DNA from: Corylus avellana
Lineage: Eukaryota; Streptophyta; Magnoliopsida; Fagales; Betulaceae
NCBI RefSeq assembly: GCF_901000735.1
Contig: NC_081551.1
Coordinates: 3,186,745 to 3,250,744 of the forward strand
Length of the DNA: 64,000 nt
Direction of reading: 5' to 3'
Positions 47,864 through 60,200 of the stretch are shown here, one piece after another. The notes under the pieces were generated by a model. The model searched no databases, was not told the DNA's origin, and saw only the letters and a list, made by a program, of their open reading frames with translations. Both the position numbers and the translations under genes were made by a program. The first letter of the stretch is position 1, and every line of letters starts with the position of its first letter.

Positions 47864-48193
47864 ATAGGGAAAAATCCACTTTACCTCCCTGAAGTTTCAG
47901 TGGTTTTTCAATTTGAACCCCAAAGTTTAAAAAGTGGCAATGTACCCCCCCAATGTTTCAAAATTTTTCAATTTAAACTTTCCGTTAAATTGAAAGAAAA
48001 TCTCTAAAATTACATAATTACCCTCAGGCTTTTTTTAAAAAAATTTCCGTCCAATTTAACAGAAATTGTAACGGAAGGTTTAAATTGAAAATTTTTGAAA
48101 CATTAGGGGAGTGCATTGCCACTTTTTAAACTTTGAGGTTCAAATTTAAAAACTCCTGAAACTTCAGGGGGTAAAGTGGATTTTCCCCTATAT
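47864..48193. mobile_element. 330 bp fold-back MITE upstream of aminotransferase gene
   Basis: Arms of about 140 bp are inverted copies: tagggaaaaatccactttac at the left and gtaaagtggattttccccta at the right, with aatttaaactttccgttaa and its inverse near the centre. It ends 143 bp before the start codon at 48337. Confidence 0.75.
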
Positions 48194-48877
48194 TATATGT
48201 CCCATTTGCCGTTTATTTAAATGCGTACCATGTCCATCTCTTTCTTCCTTGCTTCCTTGCAACGCATTTCTTCTTCTTCTTCAAATATTTCATCCTCTTT
48301 TTTCTTTTCTTTATTAATTATTTACCATCTTAGAACATGGAATTGGAGCAACTCATGTTGAGAGAGGTTGTTTCTGCTCAAAAAGTCAACAAAAACAACA
48401 GCAAAGCAAGTTCCAGCTGGAGCACCGATGCCGCAAACAGACCAAGCACTTCTCTACCATCCGACGACCGTTGCCGTCGCTCCGAATCCTCCGGGACTCT
48501 GGAAATGGGTGTGCCATGGAACTACTCCCCGGAGGAAAAACTATCTTGGGTGCGCTCTCAAATCATTGGCGGCGATGCAGAAATCAATTCTCCTTTCGGG
48601 AAAAGAAGACTCACTTATGCTGATCACACCGCCTCCGGCCGGTCTCTTCTATATATAGAAAATTACGTCAACGACAACGTTCTTCCCTTTTATGGCAAGT
48701 CCTTTACAATCTCGACTCTCACTATTTAATCAAATTGTTTTTCAACCAAAAATATAATAATCAACTATTAAACTCTCAACGTTCAAGTACTACTTCATTC
48801 ATGTTTGACTTCAATTCTTGCCTACTACTATAAATGTTAAAGATAATGAATGATTTTCGAGCATTATAATACTAGAG

Positions 48878-49244
48878 TCCCAACTTAAGTTCAATTTTTG
48901 TGTTGTGTTTTTTTTTTTTTAAAAAAAAAAAAATTTATTTAAAAAAAATTAAAAAGCAAATGAAAAAAAATGTCTGAAGCAATAATATCTATTTTTGGTC
49001 ATTCTTTTATTTGATATTTTTTAAAAAATGAAAATGATATATATTTTTTTTCGTAAAAATTGTCTTTTTTTTTTTTAAATGACATTTTTATGAAGAAAAA
49101 TATCATTTCGTATTTTTTAAAAAACACCAAATAAAAGAAGGACCAAAAATAGATATTATTCCTTCACACATTTTTTTCATTTGCTATTTAGTTTTTTTTT
49201 TTTTTTAATAAAAAAATAAGGCAAAAGTTGGACTTAAGTTGGGG
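48878..49244. mobile_element. Fold-back MITE in aminotransferase intron 1
   Basis: Ends cccaacttaagttcaa and its inverse ttggacttaagttgggg. Inner arms caataatatctatttttggt and its inverse are nearly perfect. AT-rich, no coding content. Confidence 0.65.
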
Positions 49245-49287
49245 CAAATAAGTTGGGTACCTATTATCCCTCTATTTTTTTTTAGGC

Positions 49288-49466
49288 ATGATGAGGTCAT
49301 AACTTTTTGGTACAACTTTGTCCCAACTTTTCTCTTATTTTTATTTTTAAAAAAAAAAATTAAAAAATTTTGAAGCAATAACATCCAATATGGTCCTTTT
49401 TCTTAAAAAAAAAAAAAAAATTATTTCGTATTTTTTTAAATGGTATTTTTCTTCATAAAAATGGTC

Positions 49467-49503
<37 letters not shown>

Positions 49504-49680
49504 TCATTATTATGAAAAAAAGACAATTTTTTTTTAATAAAAATAATAAATAAATAAAAAAGACCACATAAGATGTTATTATTAAGATTTTTTTTATATT
49601 TTTATTTTTATTTTTATTTTTAAAAAAATATCACACCAAGAAAAAGTTGAGCTAAAGTTGTGTCAAAATATTATGCCCTT
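49288..49680. mobile_element. Second fold-back MITE in intron 1
   Basis: Ends gcatgatgaggtcataact...caactttgtccc and the diverged inverse agttgtgtcaaaat...atgccc. It contains (TA)n at 49471-49500 in its centre and ends about 55 bp before the 3' splice site at 49735. Confidence 0.5.
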
Positions 49681-51772
49681 ATCATTTTTTCTTTTTTTTA
49701 TTCAACTTTTGAGTACCCAACTCTGCATACATAGGGAATACTCACACTAGTGACAATTACGTGGGGCATCGGACGACAAAATTGGTGCACGAAGCAACCA
49801 AATACATCAAGAAATGCTTGGGTGGTGGCCATGATGATGCCCTCCTGTTCTGCGGCTCTGGCACGACTGCAGCTATTAAAAGGCTTCAAGAAGTAATGGG
49901 TATTGCCGTGCCATCAATTTTGAGAGACAGGGTACTAAAATGTCTTGGAAAGGAAGAAAGGTGGGTGGTTTTTGTCGGACCTTATGAGCACCACTCAAAC
50001 CTTCTTTCATGGCGGCAAAGCTTGGGTCAAGTAGTAGAGATTGGTTTGGATGATGACGGTTTGATAGACATGGAGGCTCTACAACTACAACTTGAATCGT
50101 ATAAACACGCCAACAGGCCTATTTTGGGTTCCTTTTCGGCTTGTAGCAACGTGACTGGAATTTATTCGGATACACGAGCAATTGCTAGACTTCTTCACCA
50201 ATATGGAGGTTTTGCATGCTTTGATTTTGCAGCAAGGTACGTAAATAGACATAAGGAGTCATGTTATCTTAGGTTCATGTCATTCTTTTAACTATCTTTC
50301 AACAATTTTTTTTATTTAAAAATTCAATGAATTATTCATTAAATTTATAAGCTCATGTGGGTTTGGTACAAATTTAATAGTAGATTTACCCAGATGAAAG
50401 ATAGTCGAAAAAATGATTTTTATAATTTCAAATTTACATTGGTAATTGAATAAAGGTGCTAATTTCAAGTTTAATTATAAGTGGTCCTTACGTGGAGATT
50501 GACATGAGGTCCGGGGAGATGGATGGCTATGACGCCATTTTCCTTAGCCTACATAAGTTTCTCGGTGGCCCCTGATCGCCGGGCATTCTTTTGATGAGCA
50601 AGGCCCTTTATCTCTTAAAATCTTTTCCACCATCGACTTGTGGGGGTGGAACTGTTAATTATGTCAACAGCTTAAGTGAAAAGGTAAATTGATCCTCTTG
50701 TTTGGATAATTCTGTTGACTTGTCTGCTGGACCCAATTGCATGAAAAGTTACAAGCAGCATGTTTATCACATGTTAATCTACCATCGTCAATTGCAGGAC
50801 ACATTATATGTGGATGACATTGAAGAAAGGGAAAACGGTGGCACTCCACAAATAATCCAAACAGTTAGAGCAGCATTGGCTTTATGGGTAAAAGAATACG
50901 TTGGCTACCAAGTGATTGAAAAACAAGAGCAAGCCTACATACGAAGAGCGCTTCAGAAGCTTCTCCCAAACAAGAACATCTGCATTTTAGGAAATACAAC
51001 CACCAAACGACAAGCCATATTGTCTTTCCTCATTTATAGTACAACCAATTCCACCTTGGGTGGCCTCAAAAACAATAGCAGAGAGATAAGGGATGCGCTT
51101 AACATGTGGGGAGAGACTGGGAACAAGAGAGAGAAACCTCTTCATGGACCATTGGTTGCATCACTCTTGAATGACCTTTTTGGCATCCAGGCTCGAGGTG
51201 GGTGCGCTTGTGCTGGACCCTATGGTCACGTCTTACTTAATGTCGATGGCACCCATTCACTTGCCCTCAGAGCTGCTATTTTAGAGGTAATTAAATACAC
51301 TCTAATTCCTGCATGCCTTAATTGAAACTGTGAAAATTATAATGATTTTCTTAACTTTTTATAGGGGTACGTTGGAGCAAAACCCGGATGGACGAGAATC
51401 AGCTTTCCCTACTACATGTCGGAGGAGAAGTTTGAGTTTATTTTAGCTGCACTGGAATTTCTAGCTATTTATGGGCAACGATTCCTTCCTCTGTACCATT
51501 TCAATTTGAGAACAGGAAGCTGGACTTTTAAGAAGAAGGCACTTAAGGAGCTACTCAGGAAAGAAAATAATTACATTAATGTTCACGTCTTAAACTTAGA
51601 AGATTGCAATTCTAAAGCGTCTGACGACGATGAACAAAGAAATAAGATATGTAAATATAGAAACTATTTAGAAACGGCAAAGCACATTGCCAGTTTGCTT
51701 CCCAAGTTCCCTTCTCAGCCTAGACTTCCTGAGGATGATATGGATACCACGCTTCTCCAATTCAGAGTCTAG

Positions 51773-52980
51773 TTTAATTAATTCCAATTGTTTTTTATTT
51801 TTTTTCATCTTCTTTTTCGTAGCCTTTTTAAAATTTTACTGTAAATAATATAGTAATTATCATCTTTTCTTCTTAAGAGCAACTCCAACAGATTAGGTAA
51901 AAGAGCAATATTAATTACATTTAGCTATTATTTCTCTTTTTTCAGCTCTAACAAATTAGCTCCAAAAGAGCTAAACTAACCTTTTTGCTACAGTAATAGC
52001 AATTTCTTAATATTCACTGCAGTAGAATGATCATGTTTTTTTAATATTTTTTTTCCTCTCTTCTCTCTCCCTCTCCCTCTCCCTCTCCCTCTCCCTCTTC
52101 CTCACCGAGGCATTCTTAGTTTTCTGGACAAATATACCCAACAACCCCTCCTCTCATATTTCCCTCTAGTATCAAATCATTCTTCCTCACCTACACCCCA
52201 TGAGACTGACCCAACTCCTCAAGACCAAGCTCTTGATTTTCTCTTATTTGTTGTAGTAGCTTTCGATTCCATATGGTTTGCAAGTAAGAGAGTTATCCAT
52301 TGCAGAGAAAGCACCTAAGCCATGAATTTCCCAGCATGAGCACCAAAACAAACAAAAGATATGAAATAACCCTCAAGACCAAGCTCTTGATTTTCTCTTA
52401 TTTGTTGTAGTAGCTTTCGATTCCATATGGTTTGCAAGTAAGAGAGTTATCCATTGCAGAGAAAGCACCTAAGCCATGAATTTCCCAGCATGAGCACCAA
52501 AACAAACAAAAGATATGAAATCCAGCTCCTAACTTCATATTAACCACATCTTAAATCATCCGAAATTCAAACAAAAAATTTCCTAGCATGAGCACCAAAC
52601 CCACCGTCGTAGATTGGGTTCAGATCCACCATAGGCAGATCGTATCAAATCCTTCTTCTGGCAGCGTTGTTTAAGCTCCAAAAATTAAAGTTTTCTTAGG
52701 TTTTGGTGGTGCAAAGGGAGAGAGAGGAGAGGGAAGAGATAATTGCAGAGGTTGGCCATGGGAGTTTGGGTTGAGTCGGAGGGAGAGAAAAAGTGAGAGA
52801 GAGAGAGAGAGAGAGAGAAAAGTGAAAAAAATAAATAAATAAAAAAGATTAAATAATAATATTTAAAGAAAAGTAGAGATTGAAGTAAAGAATTTGTTGG
52901 AGCTTGAATAGAAAAATGACTCGGTAAAATAAAAAATAGTACTTTTTCACTAGGTGAAATACGGAGATGGTCTAATACTA
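51773..52980. repeat. MITE-like element with internal tandem duplication
   Basis: gagcaactccaacagatta near 51877 is mirrored weakly by the taatttgttggagcttg-type and gaccatctcc-type sequence near 52900-52975, a common plant hAT-MITE pattern. Inside, 52218-52371 is followed directly by a near-perfect copy at 52372-52521 (period 154 bp). A (TCCC)n/(CT)n tract lies at 52060-52100 and (GA)n at 52798-52818. Confidence 0.55.
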
Positions 52981-53019
52981 CTTCAATATACAAAACTAAC
53001 ACCAAATGTCATAAAAAAC

Positions 53020-56000
53020 TATTAAGAAAAAAAAAGAAAAAAAAAAAAAGAAAAGAAAGAAAGGAGACATATATATATATATATATAAGAAACCGACTTA
53101 GTAAATACTGTGGCCAAGAAAGTACTGAATACTGGGAATCCTGGTCCGTAGTGCTGGGGAATTGCCCATTAATTTTTTTTTTTTTTTTTTTGAAATCCTG
53201 GCCATTGAATCTCATCCAAGGGTCTGCAAGTTGCCACATGTCCCATTAATTAAAAAAATAATATTTTTTTATTTAAATTGTAAAAATAAAATATAAAACA
53301 AAATAAAAAAATATGGGGTGGCTGGCCACCCCAGCTGAGCCATGGCATGGGAGTGGGCCGAAACAACCCCCAAGGGCCAGTTGGGGGTGGTCGAACCACC
53401 CCCTGGGGCCATGGGGGTTTCACAAGGTCCTTACTCTCTATGTTGTAAAAAAGCTTTGAGTTAAAAATTCTTTTTATTTTTGTAAAAAATAAGCGTCTCT
53501 GCAAAATAAAGAAATAAGCCTTTTGGGAGATAAATTCTTTCATGCTATCTCCTAAGAGCATTCACATTGGTTTATATATGTTTTTATGAAACATGGCTAT
53601 ATATCAAAATCCACTTTATTGAGTTTAGCTAATGAGTTTTAAAAGACATCGTACATCCGATTATTATTTTTTTTTTTTTAATAATATCATTTAAATTTGA
53701 TTTTTTTTTTCTTTTATAAGGATTGTATTTTTCCTAGAGATAAAAGAGAGATGTAGAAGAGAAATAGTAGGAGAAAATTTTGGAAAAAGAGAGATGTGGA
53801 GAGATAAATAGCATATTAATGAGATGGATGTGTCAACCGTGCCTGTTCACAAATGTGACAAAAAAATAATGTATTTTGTATTTGAGATGCATAATCCAAT
53901 GTAAATGGTTTTTTAGTGTTTTACTTATCTATTTTAGATACAAGTAAGAAATGGCCAAGCCATTGTGAGTGCATGTCAATATATGGCATTTTTCAAGTGT
54001 TTTGACGCCTAAAAATGACATAAATTCCGTAATTTAAGAATCTACAACTTATTGTTAAAAAAAAAAAAAAATCTACAACTTATTTAAAATTGTAGGGAAT
54101 TCTAATTTGTACTACATGCTACAACATGCCCTCCACAAGTGTCATATTAGACCTGATCCATATATCTAATCTCGATCGGACTTGGTCTTTCCATTCAAAT
54201 TCTGTGCCAAAAAAAATCCATGGTGGGTTCCCCAAGTATTTGGGAGAATGCATATATGTAACTTTCTCTGGGATCTCATACAATGACCAAATTATCGACT
54301 GGCATTACTTATTCATGTCTCAGACGTGAGTTTGGCAGGATTAAGGAACTTAAGATCTGGTAATGTGTTGTCCTGTTTTGGAAAATATCTTCCCTCCTTA
54401 GAGTTTCCAGCACTGTGGTTCACAGAAACAGAACATTCGGTGCATGTGGACAATAATTTGAGTGAGACTGAAACCCAAATGGAATTTTCAATCTGCATTA
54501 TGTTGACTGTTTAGTCTTCAATGGAAGATATGAATCTCAAACATCAAATTGCAGACATAGCCATCAAGTTCGGACGTACAAGATATCATTTTAGCATTTT
54601 TGTTTTACACATGAAACAGCCAATATGCGTTTTACTTGCGTGAAATATAAGGGAATTTTGTTGATTAATTACTACGTTTAGAATATTAATTAAATCATTA
54701 AATTCACTCATTCTTGTTAAGATATCTACAGAGAATACAAATTTGATTAGTAGTTAAATATTCCAAGTGTGAGGGAAGGCCTTGTTTGGCAAAGACCTAA
54801 TTAAATCCACTTTTTTTTTTTGTTTTGCCGACTCTCTAACCTTTTTACTTTTTATATCACATTAATTACTCTTTATTACTATTCAAATAAAAAACTCACT
54901 ATAAAACAAAACTTTTTACTTTCAGCATATCAAGGTTTAGCTTATGCCTATTTACTTCTATAAACTACCATGTTATGCTTCAAAATTTTGAGATTCTGGA
55001 CAACAACTAGCTTTCTGTTTCTGTCAACAAACTTGGGAAGACAAATAAATTTAAAAAAATACCAAACAAACTTGTTTTCGCTTGGCATAGTCCTAAAATC
55101 AGATCCAAACTAATTAACTAATAATTGATTTGTGGTGTTATCCTAGTCCTGAACTTATTAGAGTGTAAACATGCAGAAAGCGAGAATAAATGATTTGAAA
55201 ATTTTAACAATAAATCACTTAACAACATCATTTATTAAATAAATATAGATTCAGAGCTTCCATCATTTCTATATTGAACACCGAACATATATCTAATCAA
55301 ACTTGACGATGCGAGTCATTCGCTTGACATCTTTATCCTAGCGAATTTCTTACCCTATAGCCTAACAACTATTGGATTTAAGGCTAAACATAAACATAAC
55401 ATCTCTGTGACCATAAGGTCAAGCACATACAATAGTAAGTTCATGGTCGACAATATAAGTATACCATGTCATACGATGCAAATATCATTCATTTAATTCA
55501 TAAAATTATATTTAAACATTTATACATTCAAAGCAAGCTAATATGTTATAAAATCAGTATGCTAATGACATATTATTTTAAAAGTAAAGCATGCTCAATC
55601 TTTAGACATATCGCATGTTGTATTAAAATCAGTTATGTAAGTATTTACTTACTTCAATCGTTCATTCACAAGCTCGAACATCCTGATCTCCTCGCTACTG
55701 CAAAACATACCCTAATATTATATACAATATATCGAGAATTCTAATCCATGGATATGAAAACCCCAGTCATGCCGTTGGTACACTAATCTATCCTTAAAAC
55801 CTTAATTACTCATTTCTTGTTATTGTTGAACATTCGGCTTCTAGGTTGATCGTTCGGCCAACAAATGTCAAACGTTGGATCAAAGACATTGGAACTTTCG
55901 ATGGATGTCAGAACGCATAAAAGACCCAAAATCCTACTCAAGTTTCATTCTAACTTAACCAATGTTCCTAATAACTTTATAAAAACATATTTTATCATAA

Positions 56001-56800
56001 TAACACAATAAATATAAGGGGCAACTACCTCTTGTTGCCCTCGTATTGGTATTATTTAAAGAAAAGTTTATGTACCTTCTTTAAATTATTTATTTAATTG
56101 ATAATGTTTCTTTAAATTTTTAATTTGGATAATATTTTCTTAAACTCTCAAAAAAATTGACAATGTCCACGTGGGAACACCAATTAAGCTTCTCCGAGAA
56201 ACAAGTTCTAAATCCCGACAAACTGATTTCTCCCTTCACAACTAGCTTCGGCAAATTGTTTTTGAAAGAGTGTTGTTAGTTGTAGTAATTTTTTATTTAC
56301 AAATTGATGTTATCACATTAACTACTAAACAATTAATAGTATTGTTACAATATTATATAGTAACGATCTGATGTAGCAGTATTACATTGATATTACGTAC
56401 GTCAGCCACTAAACAATTAAATTTACTTGTCAAATTTTGTTTTTAATTTTTTTTATCATGTTATGCTACATAACAATTTGTAAAGGGTTATATAAAGAAA
56501 TATAGTACAACAAGCTAGCACTTTTCAATAATTAAATTTTATTGTAGCTAGCTGTTAACTTTCACATTAATATACAAGGAATTATAACAAAAATTGCAAC
56601 ACCCCCAATATTTTCATTTATCAAAACACTAGGGAGAAAATGAGTAATACTAAAAATTATATTTTTATTTCACAATACCAGTCTCAACTAACTCTTAAAC
56701 CAATTTTATTAAACAGAAAAATAAAAAATTAATTCTCAATATTATAAAATAATTATAAGATAAGCATTATTAAAAAAATTGGAACCATACAGCAGCAAAT
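53020..56800. other. Intergenic, no gene seen
   Basis: Contains a GC-rich hairpin block at about 53310-53430 (ggggtggctggccacccc) related to 58290-58480. A partial MITE at about 54783-54960 begins cttgtttggcaaagacc and is related to 58871-59117. Long AT-rich tracts fill the rest. Open frames here lack recognisable motifs. Confidence 0.5.
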
Positions 56801-56816
56801 AATTCTAGAAGTTCCA

Positions 56817-56990
56817 TTTTTTTTTTTTTTTTTCATGTCTGCACAAAAGGAGAGAGAGAGATTCGAACTAGTAACCTCCGCTTCATTAGGCGTGGTTCCA
56901 GCCGATTGAGCTACCTCCTGAAAGCTAAAAGTCCCTCTTGTGTCCTATTGGCGGGACGCGGCCTACACCGAGAAGGTTGGAACCAGAAAT
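56817..56990 (-). mobile_element. tRNA-derived SINE
   Basis: On the minus strand: A box TAGCTCAATCGG (56913-56902), B box GTTCGAATC (56868-56860) with tRNA-like spacing, then a ct-rich linker and a poly-A tail (poly-T on plus, 56817-56833). It looks like a SINE with a tRNA-like head. The 5' limit is approximate and no target duplication was found. Confidence 0.6.
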
Positions 56991-57203
56991 TAATTATGCT
57001 TCACGCTTTTTTTTTTTTTTTTTTTGAAGCTTCACGACACTTTCTGAATAATGATAAAACAACCAAAAAATAAATATAAATAAATAAATAAACATACACT
57101 TGTTTTTTTCAACTCTTTCATATAATGCTAGTGGGAGCGTAAATATATGCAATAAAGATCATCGTCTATCTCTGGGTCACCCTGTCTACACCAACAAACC
57201 AGC

Positions 57204-60200
57204 ATGGATGAGACGGACGCCAAAGGCAGCAGCGAAAAGCCCTCAACTGATGTTCTTAGATGGACACCGAAGGCAAGCCTAACAGGATCGCATCTTTCAC
57301 AGGCGGTGACAAGCGCAGGAGTTGTCGATTTAGAGATGCAAAGGCAAGGCTTAGCTTCTGAAGAAGCAGATGCTGCCAGCGTGCCCTCTACTGCCGACAG
57401 AATTTTCCCGTTTAACGTTGCTGGCTTCAATCCCGGTCGTCCGCAGCAGTCGGATGATGTTTATCATGAATCCGCACTGCCTCTGAGGTTCGGTTCAGAA
57501 GTTGTTGCAGAATCGTTGGGGGAGCAAGGAGAAAATTACGATCGTGCTGGTTCAGTGTCGAAGAGGGAGGGCGTTTTTTTGACGTGGAAGGAGCTGTGGG
57601 TTACGGTGGATGATGGGAAACGACGGCGCTTGCCGATTCTTCAGGGACTCACTGGGTACGCTCAACCCGGAGAGGTGCTGGCGATCATGGGCCCCTCTGG
57701 CTCTGGCAAATCAACTCTTCTCGATTCTTTGGCAGGTATAATAAAATGAATAGCAAGATGCTTAGGGTGTTTTTTTTTTTTTTATATGAATATTGTTTCT
57801 TGTTTTTATAGTAATTTTTTTTTTTTAAAAAAAAATAATAATATTCATGTGAATAAAGAAAAAACCATAATCGTATCCTTCGTGCATGGAGAGAGGAATT
57901 AATGCATGATTGATCTCTATTCTTATTATTTGGCCAGCTAAAATCGACTTTCAATGTCATTTTTACTACATAATCAAAAACATTTGAACAGAAGAAGAAA
58001 AATATTTGTAGAAACTTATAAAATAAAAAAAAAGGTTAAATACTCCATACCCCCATTGGGGTTTTTCAACTTTATTTTTTTTTTCACTGGAGTTTCATTT
58101 TTATCACAGGAGGTCCCTGTGGTTTTGATAAGTGACCAAATTAGTCCATCCGTTAGTTGACTGTACGGTGGCCCAATCAGACGTCGACACGTGGCATATA
58201 TATTAATTTTTTTAAAAATTTTAAAAAAAATGTTTTCTTTTAAAAATTAAAAAATAAATACAAAAATAAAAATAAATAAAACCGGAAAATTAGTGGCCTG
58301 CCACTTTTAATAGTGGCCTCAAGCCACCCCATTCTGGCCGGATGGGTGGCCGAAACCACTCCTGGGAGCCTTGGGTGGTCAAACCACCCTAATGGTGGAT
58401 TAGTGGTTATGGGCCATTTCATATTCCATGGTGAGCCGAGCCACCCTGCAGCATCAGTGGTTTCGCTACCCCTTTGGAGCCGGAAAAAAAAAAAATTTTT
58501 TTAAAAATTAATATATGTGCCACGTGTCGACGTCTGATTGGTCCACGTGTCAGTCCTAACGGTCAACTAACGGATGGACTAATTTGGTCACTTATCAAAA
58601 CCACATGGACCTCCTGTGATAAAAATGAAACTCCAGGGGGGGAAAAATAAAGTTGGGAAACCCCAGAGAGGTATGGAGTATTTAACCCTAAAAAAAAAAA
58701 AAAAAATTGTATATCTTCAATTTTCTCGGGAAAAAAAAAAAAAAACATTTACTGACGTGCTTGTATGCATGCCCCAATAATGGGAAACGCCATTACTGTG
58801 GCTGGTCCAACGTTAAGTTGTGCGGTACATACTAACCAAAAATGTTACTATGACAAACATTTTTCATATAGGCTGTGTTTGGCAAAGACAGGACCGGACC
58901 AAAAAATCAAAAAAAAAAATTCTCAAAATCAATTTCAATATTCTTACTTTTTATATTACATCAATCACTTTTTATTATTATTTAAATAAAAAAAAATACT
59001 ACAAAACAAATTTTTTCACTTTTTTATACAAAACATTCTTACTTTTTTCTCTCATACCAATCAAATCTGCTACAGTACCGTTCCACTCCCTTTTTCATTC
59101 CATTGCCAAACACAGCCTTAAGGGTCATTGTTCTAACACGTGTCCCACTACTAATAAAATAACAAATATTTATTATTTTATTATTTTATTAGTTAGTGAG
59201 ACACGTGGCAGAACAATAACCATTAGATAAAAAATGAACGACCTAGATCTGAAATTTCAGAAACTGAAATTTTCTAAGAATTTTAGTAGATCCTGATCCA
59301 ATCTATATTGGCAAGAGATTTTTTTTTTTTTTTTTTTCTTTGGTAATTGATACTGGCCGGCATGGCTGTAATAATGGCAGGAGTATATATATTTTTTTAT
59401 TAATATTATTAAAAACATATATGTGAGACCTACGTATTTTTTATCTTGCATATCAAGAGACGTATCAGTCACACATATTAAAAAAATTATTTCAAACTTA
59501 GAAAATTCAATCGTACATAAAATAATACTTTTTCGTGCCCTAAATTCTAGCTCTTCACCGCCAAGCCTAATATGGTCAGCTGTATTGATCCATGTTGGCA
59601 TGTTGCGTTTTTTATATTAATTCCTGAGCAATCCATCGTCCATGTTAATTTGCATTCATTTTGTTGTCTTTTATCATGTAAATGTCTATATATCTATTTC
59701 TCTCTCACATTTGGGATGTGATTTGTATTTATTATTAAGGGTCGAAAGTCGCTTTTATTTTTCTTGTTACACTTACAAAATACAATTATCTAATTCAAAC
59801 CATCACACTCAAATTTAAAAGATAAATAAAAATGATTATATGAGTGCTAATACAAAGACATTAAGAATAAGATATTTTGGAAATTGTTAAATTATTATTT
59901 GCCCCACAAGAAACTAATTAGTTAACATGATTGAGTTTAATCATTAGTTAAATTCGAGCTCTCTCTTTCCTGTGTTGACCAGATCTGTAACAACCCAAAA
60001 AGAATCAACTTAAATAAACTAACAATAATAAAGCACCAAGGCCAAAGAAGATTAGATAACAAATTATAAAGATAGAAAAATCCAAAAGGTGGAAAATTTG
60101 TAGATACCCAATTGAGAAAAGAAAATGGGAATGTCGAGGCTTAATTATTCGAACAATCCAACTCTCAGAGTTCAGATCGAGTTCATTTATTTGCAAAGAA

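Larger units (their letters stand above)
48337..51772 (+). pseudogene. Class-V aminotransferase-like (cysteine desulfurase/MoCo sulfurase-like), in-frame stop
   Basis: Five exons: 48337-48694, 49735-50236, 50482-50683, 50798-51286, 51365-51772. Phases close over 653 codons including the final stop. Motifs fit the PLP fold-type I group: YADHTASGRSL, NTHTSDNYVGHRT, LLFCGSGTTAAI, GPYEHHSN, FACFDFAA, LSLHKFLGG with the PLP Lys312, GGGTVNYV, and GGCACAGPYGH. Codon 318 is TGA (50573-50575), where relatives have Gly in a GGPGSPG-like turn; GGA to TGA is one change. Everything after it, 334 codons, stays open. It may be a very young pseudogene, a polymorphism or a base error. The first intron has a GC donor (ATG|GCAAGT). 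The exact substrate is unknown. Confidence 0.8.

Noticed and set aside
48900..49700. Regular inverted repeats that might suggest a CRISPR-like array
   Set aside because: They are AT-rich fold-back MITE arms in a plant intron, without regular spacers.
54126..54514. Two short plus-strand frames in the spacer before the ABCG gene
   Set aside because: No motif and no exon partners with matching phase.
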